Of a DNA stretch of 64,000 bases, positions 7,379-17,400 are shown piece by piece. The notes beneath the pieces are model-generated. The model made no database searches. It was given only the letters and a program-made list of their open reading frames with translations, and was not told the origin of the DNA. The translations under genes were made by a program, and so were the position numbers. Origin of the DNA: Meishania sp964351985 (GTDB lineage: Bacteria > Bacteroidota > Bacteroidia > Flavobacteriales > Flavobacteriaceae); NCBI GenBank assembly GCA_964351985.1, contig CAYGPR010000018.1, positions 7,531 to 71,530 of the forward strand, written 5' to 3'. Within the stretch, counting starts at the first letter, position 1; every line of letters starts with the position of its first letter.

Positions 7379-9187
7379 TCAATTCCGGAGCACATCAATC
7401 ACCTCTTGATTCGCCTTTCTAACTTCGTCCACATCTAGTTTATCAACTTTCCGATCATAGGTCATCAGTCCGTTTACCTCACCTTCGACATCGGTTGTTT
7501 GAGTATAGATTGCTCCAGAGAAACCGGCTTTTACCATATTTTTTAGCATTTTAGCATATTTCACATACTCAGTTGTGGTTTCTTTTGAATTCTTGAATTT
7601 GATATAGCCCCAGTTGTCTCCCTCGCGCCAAAGATGGCCTTCCAAGGGCAATCCGATACCACCATATTCGCCCAGAACGTTCACTCGGTTGGCATCATAA
7701 AGATATAGTTCGGGTTCGGGATAATTATGGAGGTCCAAGATATCGCCCGTTTGAAAATGGTTGCCACCGCTGGCGGAATTTACCAAGCGACTTGGGTCAT
7801 AGGTTTTGGTCCATTCGGTAATTTCTTCCGTTTTAAATTGCCCCCAAGCTTCGTTAAAAGGCACCCACGCCACAATACTCGGGTTCGAGTACAAATAATC
7901 CATTATCGCTTTCCATTCCTTTCGATAGATTTGCTCCGATTCGCCGGAGCGTTTGAATTCGGCACCATCATGGTATGTTCTAGCTTGCCAACCATTTCCC
8001 CCGTCACCGTTCGGCATATCTTGCCAAACCAAAATTCCTAAACGGTCGCAATGGGTGTACCAACGTGCCGGCTCAACCTTTACATGTTTACGAATCATAT
8101 TAAACCCGTATTCTTTAGTTTTTTCGATGTCGTAAGCCAAAGCTTCATCTGTCGGTGCAGTGTATAGTCCGTCCGGCCACCAACCTTGGTCCAAGGTGCC
8201 GTATTGAAAATAATCCTTATTGTTCAATTGCATCCTTATGATGCCGAAATCATCTCGCTTCATGTTGATTTTTCGCATGCCGACATAGCTTTTTACTTCA
8301 TCCGTAACTTTTTCATTTGCCATCAATTTTATTTCGATATCATATAAAAAAGGTGATTCGGGCGACCAGAGTTTTGGATTGTTCAAAGTGATTTCTAACG
8401 GCTGCCCGATTGCGGACTTTGCCGTCGCAATTGTGGATGCTCCGTCCATGACCATAACCTCAACGATATCTCCATACGATGTTCCAATTGTCTTGGGGGT
8501 AATGGTAATGGTGTTATGATCAATATCGGGCAGCATACCTAACGATTCGATGCGTTTTTCGTTCACAGGTTCCAACCAGACCGTTTGCCAAATACCAGTT
8601 ACCGGGGTGTACCAAATACCTTTGGGTTCATTGACTTGTTTGCCCCTCGGCTGCGGGCCTTCATTCGTAGGGTCCCAGACCCGAACTATCATTTCTTGTG
8701 AACCTTCGGTCAGAAATGGGGTGATGTCGAAGGAAAAGGGATCATATCCCCCAGAATGTGAACCCACTTGAATATCGTTGACCCAGATGTCGGTTTTCCA
8801 ATCCACGGCTCCAAAATGGAGTATTATTTTTTTTTCCTTCCAATCGGAAGGAATTTCAAATGCCGTTCGATACCACAATTCGTTTTTGGCCCCCACCTCT
8901 TTCATCACACCCGATAAACTTGACTCCGCGGCAAAGGGCACCAAAATCTTTCCATCAAATTTTCCGGGACGCACTTCACCGTACGGACGTATGGCATAGT
9001 CCCAAAGCCCGTTCAGGTTCTTCCATGCTGTACGTTCCATAATCGGGCGTGGATATTCGCCCAACACATTGGCAGGATCGATTTTTTCGGCCCAAGCAGT
9101 TTTAATTTTATTTTCGGCAGGTTTCCACTGGGCAAGTATGGGGGTGGTAGCCAAAAAAAATAGGAATAATATACTAGTTCTTTTCAT
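7379..9187 (-). CDS. secreted glycoside hydrolase family 2 enzyme
   Basis: A 602-residue retaining glycosidase of the beta-galactosidase/beta-glucuronidase/beta-mannosidase superfamily. A signal peptide occupies residues 1-19 (ILFLFFLATTPILAQ). The sugar-binding jelly roll is at about 50-205, an immunoglobulin-like domain at 210-305, and the TIM barrel from about 310. The acid/base Glu is E446 in WVPFNEAWGQF, and the likely nucleophile is E507 in NVLGEYGG. The length is short for GH2, with no C-terminal accessory domains. It lies just outside the recombinase element and near FecI/FecR and the GH4 remnant, which suggests a carbohydrate-use locus. The exact substrate cannot be inferred. The 238 bases upstream have no clear promoter. 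Confidence 0.9.
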   Translation of the reverse strand: MKRTSILFLFFLATTPILAQWKPAENKIKTAWAEKIDPANVLGEYPRPIMERTAWKNLNGLWDYAIRPYGEVRPGKFDGKILVPFAAESSLSGVMKEVGAKNELWYRTAFEIPSDWKEKKIILHFGAVDWKTDIWVNDIQVGSHSGGYDPFSFDITPFLTEGSQEMIVRVWDPTNEGPQPRGKQVNEPKGIWYTPVTGIWQTVWLEPVNEKRIESLGMLPDIDHNTITITPKTIGTSYGDIVEVMVMDGASTIATAKSAIGQPLEITLNNPKLWSPESPFLYDIEIKLMANEKVTDEVKSYVGMRKINMKRDDFGIIRMQLNNKDYFQYGTLDQGWWPDGLYTAPTDEALAYDIEKTKEYGFNMIRKHVKVEPARWYTHCDRLGILVWQDMPNGDGGNGWQARTYHDGAEFKRSGESEQIYRKEWKAIMDYLYSNPSIVAWVPFNEAWGQFKTEEITEWTKTYDPSRLVNSASGGNHFQTGDILDLHNYPEPELYLYDANRVNVLGEYGGIGLPLEGHLWREGDNWGYIKFKNSKETTTEYVKYAKMLKNMVKAGFSGAIYTQTTDVEGEVNGLMTYDRKVDKLDVDEVRKANQEVIDVLRN

Positions 9188-9452
9188 CTGGTCATTATTA
9201 TTTGTGGGTTATCCACTATAAAAGGTTTTGTAAATCTTGGTTACTCCACGTTCATATTTTGAACGCCTTACGGTTAATCGCAATATATTCTATTTTCATA
9301 GATTGAATATACTTCCCTAGTCGTAAATTACAATAAAAAGTGTAGCTTATTCAATCCGAAAAATAGCTGACCATATTGTAATCCATAATTGGGTATTGGT
9401 CTTTTTTCTTTTGCTTACTTAAAGGATGGTAGAATTACTATCCCCTTTTAGT

Positions 9453-9460
9453 TACCTTTG
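9453..9460 (+). promoter_or_regulatory. -7 promoter element (TACCTTTG) that fixes the start of the next gene
   Basis: TACCTTTG matches TAnnTTTG and lies 19 bases before the ATG at 9480, the same geometry as other promoters in this window. It lies inside a longer in-frame reading that begins at 9426, so that longer start is unlikely. Confidence 0.45.
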
Positions 9461-9479
9461 TTCAAGTCTGCCAGGCCAA

Positions 9480-10115
9480 ATGAAAAAGAAGTACCTTAAA
9501 ATATTGGGTTTGCTCGTTGCAATACCACTTTTGACCATACTTCTTTGCAATTATATTATTGATTCTTCGGCAGAGGGAAAGACCTTTTCCGACATCGATC
9601 AGATTCCAAAAAATTATGTGGGACTCGTTCTTGGCACCTCAAAAAAATTGATCGGCGGGTTGCCCAATCCCTATTACACCTATCGCATTGATGCAGCGGT
9701 AAAACTCTTCAAGGCCAATAAGGTCAATTTTATTTTGGTCAGTGGTGATAACGGTACCGTATATTACAATGAGCCGACCACTATTAAAAAAGACTTGGTT
9801 CAAGGCGGAGTTCCCGAAGACAAGATATTTTTGGACTATGCCGGTTTCCGGACATTGGATTCGATGGTTCGCGCGAAGGAAGTCTTCGGACTGGAAGAGG
9901 TTACCGTGATTTCACAAAAATTCCATAACGAACGCGCCATCTATCTTGCCGAAAAGAAAGGTCTAAAGGCCATTGGATTTAATGCCAAGGATATTTCAGG
10001 ACAACAGGGGTTCAAAGTTCAATTTCGAGAATATTTTGCCCGGGTTAAAGTCTTTATCGACCTCACGTTCAATACGCAACCTAAGTTTTATGGGGATAAA
10101 ATCGAAATTAGGTAG
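9480..10115 (+). CDS. SanA/YdcF-like DUF218 membrane protein
   Basis: About 211 residues, with one N-terminal membrane anchor (YLKILGLLVAIPLLTILLCNY) followed by a periplasmic DUF218 domain. Family landmarks are the strand VGLVLGTSKK, the conserved FILVSGDNG, and later acidic and SQKFHNERAIYLA motifs. SanA homologues affect envelope barrier function in Enterobacteria; the chemical activity is not established. I chose the start at 9480 because it places the membrane anchor at the N-terminus and follows a promoter element. It is followed on the same strand, 100 bases later, by an Nramp-family gene, without a clear functional link. Confidence 0.85.
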   Translation: MKKKYLKILGLLVAIPLLTILLCNYIIDSSAEGKTFSDIDQIPKNYVGLVLGTSKKLIGGLPNPYYTYRIDAAVKLFKANKVNFILVSGDNGTVYYNEPTTIKKDLVQGGVPEDKIFLDYAGFRTLDSMVRAKEVFGLEEVTVISQKFHNERAIYLAEKKGLKAIGFNAKDISGQQGFKVQFREYFARVKVFIDLTFNTQPKFYGDKIEIR

Positions 10116-10215
10116 CACTTTTACGATTTACCCTCCGATTTTTTGAAAATACCCGTAAACGGCTCAAGAAAAAGCAAGTGAAAAATTTCCTATTTTCGGA
10201 GGGACAACCCACACT

Positions 10216-11469
10216 ATGTCAAAAACTAAAACATTTTTAAAGAATTTAGGCCCAGGTCTCCTCTTCGCGAGTATGGCCATAGGCACTTCCCATTTGGTAC
10301 TATCTACCAAAGCCGGGGCGCAATATGGGTGGATCATGGTCATTCCGATAATTCTTGCGAACGTTTTCAAGTATCCTTTCTTTGAGTTCGGGGTGCGTTA
10401 TACTAACGTAACCAACAAAACGCTTATCGAGGGGTACCTTAATCGTGGCAAGGGCTATTTATGGTTCTATGCAGCAATCACACTGGTAACTACCTTTACC
10501 ATTTTAGCCGCCTTGTATACCGTGACCGCAGGACTTTTCATCAACTTGTTCAAAATCCCTGATATTTCGATAAGTATGGTAGCATTGGGCCTTTTCGCTT
10601 TTATAAGTGCTTTATTGATCATAGGTAAGTATCGCTTTTTGGAGGTTTCGCTCAAATTTGTAGTCGCGATATTGTTCATTGCCCTTATCGTAACCACGGC
10701 ACTTGTCATGTTTCGTGGACAGGTCTCGGAAGTCGAAGGCTTCACCCCCACTCCTATTTTCAATGAAATGGGAATACTCTTTTTAATAGGATTGATGGGA
10801 TGGATGCCCACTACCGTTGAAGCCTCAAGCTGGGTCAGCCTTTGGAGCATTGAAAAATGGAAGACCCAAAAGCAAAAGCCATCATTACGCGAATCGCTTC
10901 AGGAATTCAATATTGGCTATTTCATGACAGCCTTATTAGCTATCTTTTTTTTGGTTATTGGTTGGTTTACCCTATACGGCACCGGCACTGAACTGAGCGG
11001 AAATGCGGTAACCTTTGCAGATCAGGTCGTCCATTTATTTACTACCCATATTGGTTCTTGGGCATATATTTTTATTGCTGTGTCGGCATTTGCGACCATG
11101 TTCAGTACCTGTATGACCGCACACGACGCGGTGACAAGAGTAGCCTTGGATATTATTGACCTGTTGAATCCGAAGATTAAAATGACCGGTAGAAAAGGAT
11201 ATTTTGCAACTGGGGTAATCGTCTTGGCCTTGGTCAATTTTGTGGTGGTAACCGCCTTTGCCGCCAATATGGGCCAGTTAGTGGCACTAGCAACTTTTGT
11301 GTCTTTTGTAGTGGCCCCGATTATTGGGTATATGAACCTAAAAAATGTAATGAGCGATGATTTGCCCAAAACTCACCGCCCTAAAAAAGGACTCCAGATA
11401 CTGACCTATCTGGGCATTGTATTTCTCTCTGTCTTTTCACTGATTTATTTTTGGATGGTAGTCTTTTAG
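10216..11469 (+). CDS. divergent Nramp-family transporter
   Basis: A 417-residue integral membrane protein with about 11 helices and overall Nramp similarity (LGPGLLFASMAIGTSHLV near the N-terminus). Canonical Nramp metal transporters carry DPGN in helix 1 and MPH in helix 6. Here the matching positions read IGTSHLVLS and GWMPTTVEASS, so the helix-1 Asp and Asn and the helix-6 His are absent; the Met of MP is kept. The substrate is therefore uncertain: Mn2+ or Fe2+ transport should not be assumed. Loss of these residues is known in Nramp-related Mg2+ transporters and other offshoots. A near-consensus -7 element (TATTTTCG, 10191-10198) lies 17 bases before the ATG. Confidence 0.85.
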   Translation: MSKTKTFLKNLGPGLLFASMAIGTSHLVLSTKAGAQYGWIMVIPIILANVFKYPFFEFGVRYTNVTNKTLIEGYLNRGKGYLWFYAAITLVTTFTILAALYTVTAGLFINLFKIPDISISMVALGLFAFISALLIIGKYRFLEVSLKFVVAILFIALIVTTALVMFRGQVSEVEGFTPTPIFNEMGILFLIGLMGWMPTTVEASSWVSLWSIEKWKTQKQKPSLRESLQEFNIGYFMTALLAIFFLVIGWFTLYGTGTELSGNAVTFADQVVHLFTTHIGSWAYIFIAVSAFATMFSTCMTAHDAVTRVALDIIDLLNPKIKMTGRKGYFATGVIVLALVNFVVVTAFAANMGQLVALATFVSFVVAPIIGYMNLKNVMSDDLPKTHRPKKGLQILTYLGIVFLSVFSLIYFWMVVF

Positions 11470-11487
11470 AAACAAAAAGTATATTCT

Positions 11488-13434
11488 TTAATTCAACTCT
11501 TCAAAATTATCAACTATGAAAAGGGTTCTAGAATTTTGATTATGTAGAAATTCTAAGCAGTATACACCGTCTTTACAATTGTTGGTCAACTGACTTTCCC
11601 CGAAACCTAGTGTCTTGACGATACTTGAAGATGGTACCCCCTTATCCAATACATACGTTTTTATTGCTTGGGCCTGATTCTGGGAAAGTTTTAAATTTGT
11701 ATTCCTATTGCCGCGACTATCTGTATGTGACTCGATCCTAACCTTCATTTCCGGGAATTTCTGAAGCGCATCGACAACCTTATCCAACTCGATTGCAATT
11801 TCGGGTGTTATTTCACTTTTACTCTCCTCGAACAAGAAATCATTTAGCTTTAAGACCAACTTACCTTCCTTTTCGGCAACCACATCGGCTAAAACCAACA
11901 TATCTATTTTCAATGGGGTTCCGTTGACACGTTCCAATTCTTCTTTGGTATAGGCTTTTAGGTACCTAGAATGATTCTCTTTGAACGCCTCAACCGTAAC
12001 CTCATCACGCCAAGGAATTTCCAACTGATAATTTCCTCCCACATCCGATACAGTCTCTTTAATCAAAGTGCCTTGGCCATTTAAAATACGAACGGCGACG
12101 TCGGACACGCCGACCCCGGTTCTAGGTTTTGCCACTACACCCTTTAAAACCAACGTTTTCAAACCAGGTAGCGAATTGACCTTAAAACCATAAATATCGT
12201 CTTTGCCTTTGCCCCCGGGTCGGTTCGATGCAAAATAACCTAAGTACCCGTCTGGCGCTTGTTCTCGAATGATAAAGCCGAACTCGTCATATTCCGAATT
12301 TATTCCCCCACCCAAGTTAATCGGTATACTATAGGTATCATCGGGTTGAATATTTGTTTTATAAATATCCATCCCTCCCAAACCATAAAACACATCCGAA
12401 GAAAAATAGAGGCTGTTATCAAATATAAATGGGGCTATTTCATTACCAGGCGAATTCACTTTCGGTCCGGCATTGATAGGCTCCGACATAATCTGTGCGT
12501 TATTGGTATACACAAAATAAATATCGGTACCACCGTAGCCATCGTCGAAATTGGCTGCAAAATATAGTTTTTCGGTCTCCTCTTGATAAAAAGGGTAATA
12601 GAAAGAAGTATTCAGATCTTTTAAGAGATAGTGGAAAGATTTCTCGGGAGTCGCCGAGCTTCTTGCAATACCAATGGCCAAAGAGTTTTTGTCTTTTTCA
12701 TTATAAAGCAGTTCATCGTCTTCGGCATTCGACAATACATAGAAAATTCGGTTTAATGATTTTGCATAGTGCGGGGTAGACTTATGGTAACTTGACGGAG
12801 GAATTACATCGAATAAACTCGGGTTCACAATATCGCCATCGCTACCGACCCTTGCCAAATAAATATCAAGATAAGCCTCACCCGAAGGGCCATAAATCTC
12901 CTTTCCTTTATGCCCTCTACTACTACTAAAAAGCAATTTGTCATTAAAAAAAGCAGGAGAAAAATCGGCTTGGGGGCTATTCCCATTGATATTGAAGATA
13001 TCGAATTTCGATGCATTTTCGTCATTTGCCGACAACAGTTCATTATTGAAGTTGGCGTTTTCCACCAACTCGTTCGATAATATATTGCTGTTCGATGCAA
13101 GCAAAGATGACAACGTATCGTTCTGCTTCGTTTTTGCTAAACTTTGCAACATCTTGTTATACCGATGACTTGTTATAATGGTATCATTTTTATTGATATC
13201 CAAATAGATTTTTGATGCTTCACTGTATTTACCGGTCTGAAAATAGGAATCTGCCAGATTTAACCGTTGCGAATTGGTAAGGCTACTTTCTTGCATCTCA
13301 TTTTGATATTCCCTAATAGCATCTTCATAGGCATAGGCATAAAAAAAGTTATCGGCCTTTGAACTCGTTTCTTGTGCCCACGATTGCCCCGACCCTACAA
13401 TTAATAAAAGAATAAAAATCCTAAGTTTACTCAT
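11488..13434 (-). CDS. OmpA-family protein with TPR and PD40-like repeats (PorE-like)
   Basis: About 648 residues. Signal peptide at 1-20 (ILLLIVGSGQSWA). TPR-like helices at about 25-120 (LADSYFQTGKYSEASKIYL), PD40/WD40-like beta-propeller strands at about 155-420 (DIYLARVG, LYFAANFDDGYGGTDIYFV, LYFSSDVFYGLGGMDIY), a carboxypeptidase-regulatory-like fold at about 430-510, and a C-terminal OmpA peptidoglycan-binding domain with ESHTDSRGN and NLKLSQNQAQAI. The start at 13434 gives a proper signal peptide and leaves 10 bases after the stop of the PorP/SprF gene; an upstream in-frame start would overlap that gene by 77 bases. The family anchors type IX secretion and gliding components to peptidoglycan. 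Last gene of the three-gene operon with 13445-18155. Confidence 0.9.
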   Translation of the reverse strand: MSKLRIFILLLIVGSGQSWAQETSSKADNFFYAYAYEDAIREYQNEMQESSLTNSQRLNLADSYFQTGKYSEASKIYLDINKNDTIITSHRYNKMLQSLAKTKQNDTLSSLLASNSNILSNELVENANFNNELLSANDENASKFDIFNINGNSPQADFSPAFFNDKLLFSSSRGHKGKEIYGPSGEAYLDIYLARVGSDGDIVNPSLFDVIPPSSYHKSTPHYAKSLNRIFYVLSNAEDDELLYNEKDKNSLAIGIARSSATPEKSFHYLLKDLNTSFYYPFYQEETEKLYFAANFDDGYGGTDIYFVYTNNAQIMSEPINAGPKVNSPGNEIAPFIFDNSLYFSSDVFYGLGGMDIYKTNIQPDDTYSIPINLGGGINSEYDEFGFIIREQAPDGYLGYFASNRPGGKGKDDIYGFKVNSLPGLKTLVLKGVVAKPRTGVGVSDVAVRILNGQGTLIKETVSDVGGNYQLEIPWRDEVTVEAFKENHSRYLKAYTKEELERVNGTPLKIDMLVLADVVAEKEGKLVLKLNDFLFEESKSEITPEIAIELDKVVDALQKFPEMKVRIESHTDSRGNRNTNLKLSQNQAQAIKTYVLDKGVPSSSIVKTLGFGESQLTNNCKDGVYCLEFLHNQNSRTLFIVDNFEELN

Positions 13435-13444
13435 GATCGTTGCT

Positions 13445-14425
13445 TTAGAAAAACCTTGGAGTATCAATTTGTTTTGGTTTGCCTTTATTTTTGGATTTGC
13501 TGCGTTTGTTGCTTTCACCACCCTTGCCCAAGTAGAATTTCAGAATCATCTCATGTGAGCCACTATTGAACCGACCTAGTGGGTTTGTATTATAATCATA
13601 GGAATAACCCACGAAAACGGATGGGGAAATCTGGAATCCCGCCAGTGCACTGACTGCGTTACTTACACGATAGGAAGCACCCGCCGTGAATGCGTTGTTT
13701 ATCAAAAAGTTAGCTGAAATGTTAGCATTCAAAGGTGCTCCTTGAATATAGTTCAATAAGAATGCAGGTTTGAACTTAAGATTTTCCGACACATCGAAAA
13801 CATAGCCACCGATAAAGTTGAATTGCATTTTACCTTCAACGATGGCAGCCACTTCATCTTTATAAATACCATCTCCCAAAAAATTAGGTGCCGATACCCC
13901 GAAATACCACAAATCGTCTTGGTACATGAACAACCCTGCACCAATCGTCGGGTAGAACTTGTTCACTCTACCGTCACCACGCGGTTCGGGCCCTTCAAAG
14001 GTACCCTTGGAATAATCTAAATTCAGCAACGCCCCACCCACATCCATTCCGAAAGATAAATTTATTTCGTCGGTCACCATGACTTGATAAGAATAAGACG
14101 CATCAATATACGTTTGCGAGACCGGACCCAGTTGATCGCTTACCACGTTAAATCCAATACCGTGTTTTCGGTTCAAGAACGGAACATTCGTTCCTAATCG
14201 AAGTGTTCGTGGGGCACCTTCTATATCGAGCCATTGCGCACGATACATCAACGCTATTTCAGGATTGAGAACCGAACTCGAATAGGCTGGGTTAAAGCTA
14301 CCGATATTGTACATATACTGGGTGTACTGCGGTTCATTCTGAGCATGGCCTTCGTAGAAAAAGAAAACGAGCCCCAAGAAAAATATAATATTCCGAAATG
14401 TCAATCTAAATCGTATACGAGCCAT
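13445..14425 (-). CDS. PorP/SprF family type IX secretion outer-membrane protein
   Basis: A 326-residue outer-membrane beta-barrel of the PorP/SprF family. Signal peptide at about 1-28 (IIFFLGLVFFFYEGHAQ), then the diagnostic EPQYTQYMYNIGSFNPAY and MYRAQWLDIEGAPRTL. These proteins assist surface attachment of specific type IX cargo, typically the large adhesin encoded beside them. The gene lies 7 bases downstream of the 1240-residue adhesin gene and 10 bases upstream of the OmpA-like gene, so all three should be cotranscribed and work as cargo, tether and anchor. The C-terminus is lysine-rich (SNKRSKSKNKGKPKQ), an unusual charged tail. Confidence 0.93.
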   Translation of the reverse strand: MARIRFRLTFRNIIFFLGLVFFFYEGHAQNEPQYTQYMYNIGSFNPAYSSSVLNPEIALMYRAQWLDIEGAPRTLRLGTNVPFLNRKHGIGFNVVSDQLGPVSQTYIDASYSYQVMVTDEINLSFGMDVGGALLNLDYSKGTFEGPEPRGDGRVNKFYPTIGAGLFMYQDDLWYFGVSAPNFLGDGIYKDEVAAIVEGKMQFNFIGGYVFDVSENLKFKPAFLLNYIQGAPLNANISANFLINNAFTAGASYRVSNAVSALAGFQISPSVFVGYSYDYNTNPLGRFNSGSHEMILKFYLGKGGESNKRSKSKNKGKPKQIDTPRFF

Positions 14426-14432
14426 TGTTCAA

Positions 14433-17400
14433 TTATCTTATCAACTGGATCCAGCCTTTTGCAATTTTAGAACTTTCGTTCTCAATGGCTATGTTCAGAA
14501 TGTAAAAGTAAGTACCCTCCGGAACTTCTTTGCCCTTCCATGTGCCATCCCAGACTTTTTCTTCGGTCATATCATTAGCTTCGAAAACCAAATTTCCGTA
14601 TCGGTTGAAAATATTAATGTTGTAGGCAATTTCCACCAACTCGTCAATTCCATCGGCATTTTTGCGTATTCTATTAATTTTTAAATCGTCGTTAATACCG
14701 TCGTCGTTAGGCGAAAATTGATTGAAAATGATACCTATGTCAACAACATTTCTCGTGGTAATCTCCACTTCGACCTCCGATTTGCTATCGGCATCATCGG
14801 CAATGCTTTCAGGAGGAGCCGATCGTATTACCTCCGCCGAATTCACAAAAATACCAACACTTCTGAAAACTACCTTATATGATAATTCGATTTCCGCGTT
14901 CACCGCCAAACTCTCGATTGTCCAAACCCTCGCAACAGAATCAAATGTAGTTCCCGAGGGAACCACGGCTTCCATAATCTCAAAAACCGCACCATCTTGG
15001 CCCGTGAATGTATCCTGTACCCGAATATTGGATACGCTTTCACTTATCGATTTGTTGATTACCTTTATGAAGTACTCCACTTCTACCTCGTTATCTACAT
15101 CGTTGATAAGGCCTGTTAGCTTACTTTTTCTTTGTTTGTCAGGGCCTAATCTGGCGGTCTTTTCTACCACAAGATTAATACCCTCTGGCAAATCGATAGC
15201 AATTTGAACGGTTGCACTATTATTGGCCGCATTACTATCTTCGGGTAATGATGACAGTAGTTCGGCCGTATTCGTGTAAACGCCTCCTTCGATAATATCT
15301 ACCGTAACTTCCAAGGTTTCAGAACTTGAGGCTGGAAGCTCAAAGAGTTGCCACTCTCCTGTATCCACTGTATATGTGCCTGCCGAAGCGTTGTGCGATA
15401 CGTACTCAAAACCTGTTTCGAGCAGGTCACCGATTATGATATTACCCGCTCTTCTATCTTCAAGGTTATTAATGGTCACCGTAAAGACCACACGATCGCC
15501 CACTACGGCAAACTCATTGTCAACAACTTTGGTGACTTCTAGATCGATAGGCTGACATGCATCGCTGAGAGGGTCCGGATCACAAGGGTCATCGGGGTTC
15601 GTACCATTAGCGATTTCCTCAAAATCAAAAAAGTCATCCCCATCAAAATTACATACACTATTTTCTCGCGTCGGAACACAGGGATTATCATTGCCCGGAT
15701 CCAATTGGTCTACGATACCATCATTGTCTTCATCAAGAATGTTCGAATCCAAGGCGTCAATAACTCCATCAGGACTCGGATTGCCGTCACTATCGACATC
15801 ACTATCCAACGGGTTCTCAAGATCAGCGCCTACCTCTATACCATCATCGATTCCATCACCATCGGTATCCGCATTTTGCGGATCAGTACCCAAGGCTTGT
15901 TCCGTACCCCCAAAAAGTCCATCGCCATCATCGTCCGTATCACAACTGCTTACCGAGACGGTGACCGATGCCGATTCATCTTCACAAGGGGCCTCGGCAC
16001 CAGTGGTAGTATAGGTGAAAACATAAATACCATCTGGTTGATTGATAAAATCGATGCTACCCGTACCGGGAGCTATATTCGCCGGACCAGAAGTGAAAGC
16101 CCATACACCAGGATCTTCACCCGCTAATTGCTCATTTAGATTTAATGTGGTAACCCCAAATTCAGGATCGTTACATGATGAAGTATCTGTAGGAACACCT
16201 GCGGAAGGTTGCGGAACTACCGTACCTGTCACTTCTATTCTAGGCGATGATGCACAGCCGTTCTCCGTGGCCTCCACATAATACGTTGTGGTTTGCGTCA
16301 GATCATCGGTAAAGCTGGCACCGGTTCCTGCTACCGTACCTCCTGTCATTTGCGTATACCAACTAATTGTTGGGTTACCGGAAACCGTAGCCGTAAAAGT
16401 GACCGGACCAGGGCCGCATCGTGTTTCTGCCTGTGCGTTGCTAACTATCGGGGTGTCATTAAGTATGACGTTGACCACCAAAGCCGGACTCGCGCAAGTA
16501 TTTGCGGCATCCCAGAAAAAGGCATAGTATGTACCTGCAAGCGTCAACGTAGCATTGACTTCGGCAGATGACAAATGGGCACTTGTATTTTCAAGATCGG
16601 AATCAGTACTCCATCGTAACACCGAATTCGAGTCAGGAGGTGTACTGGACGTATAATCGCTCAAACTTACCGTAATATCGTCACAGAAAGTGGTATCTAC
16701 CCCTGCATTTAGAACAGGTGCAGCGTCACCTGCCAAACAAGGGTCACAATCAGTTACCGAAATGGTGATTTCTTCAAATTGGTTCGTACAGGGTGCAGTG
16801 CCCGTAAGGGTATAGCGAAATACGTAAGTACCAGAACCGTCGTTGTTAAAATTGACAACGTTGCCACCACCAATACCGGGATTTCCGGGGCCGGATTGAT
16901 ACGTCCAAGTACCTCCCGAATCTTCTCCAGTAAGCCCATTATCGAGGTCAAAGGTCGTAGTGCCAAAGGTATTGTCATTACAGCTGGTCAAATTGGCAAC
17001 AGGAGTACCGGGATCAGGAGTATCGTTGAACGTTATGGGTAACGCATCACTTACAGGACTAAAACAGGTTTGTGATGAGGAATAATACACCGCGTAATAA
17101 GTGTCACTGGCACTAACGGTGGCGCTAGCCAACAAATCGCCGGCAACCGTAGGCGTGGGATCTGTCGTCCACCTGAGTGCAGCACCCGTCGGTGCACTGC
17201 CCGTACCGCCAACGACAAACGTATTTAAGTTTACGGAAGCCTGATCACAAAAAGCGGTGGCGTTATTATTCAATGCTGGTGGCAGTGCACCAGCGGGACA
17301 ATCATTATCTTCAATGGTCACCGTACGATCAGCCACTGGTTGGTTGGCCACACTGAACAACGCATTGCTCGGTGTACCCAAGGTCAAGATTACCGTTTCA

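Noticed and set aside
7213..7398. A 61-codon minus-strand open frame across the terminator and putative attachment site
   Set aside because: It reads straight through a strong terminator hairpin, has no recognisable domain, and overlaps the end of the GH2 gene.
11488..13521. Longer start of the OmpA-like gene
   Set aside because: It would overlap the PorP/SprF gene by 77 bases and bury the signal peptide; the start at 13434 fits better.
15650..15950. DNA-level tandem repeat in the adhesin's calcium-binding region
   Set aside because: The repetition is in the protein (DxDxDG motifs); the DNA units are too diverged to count as a repeat array.
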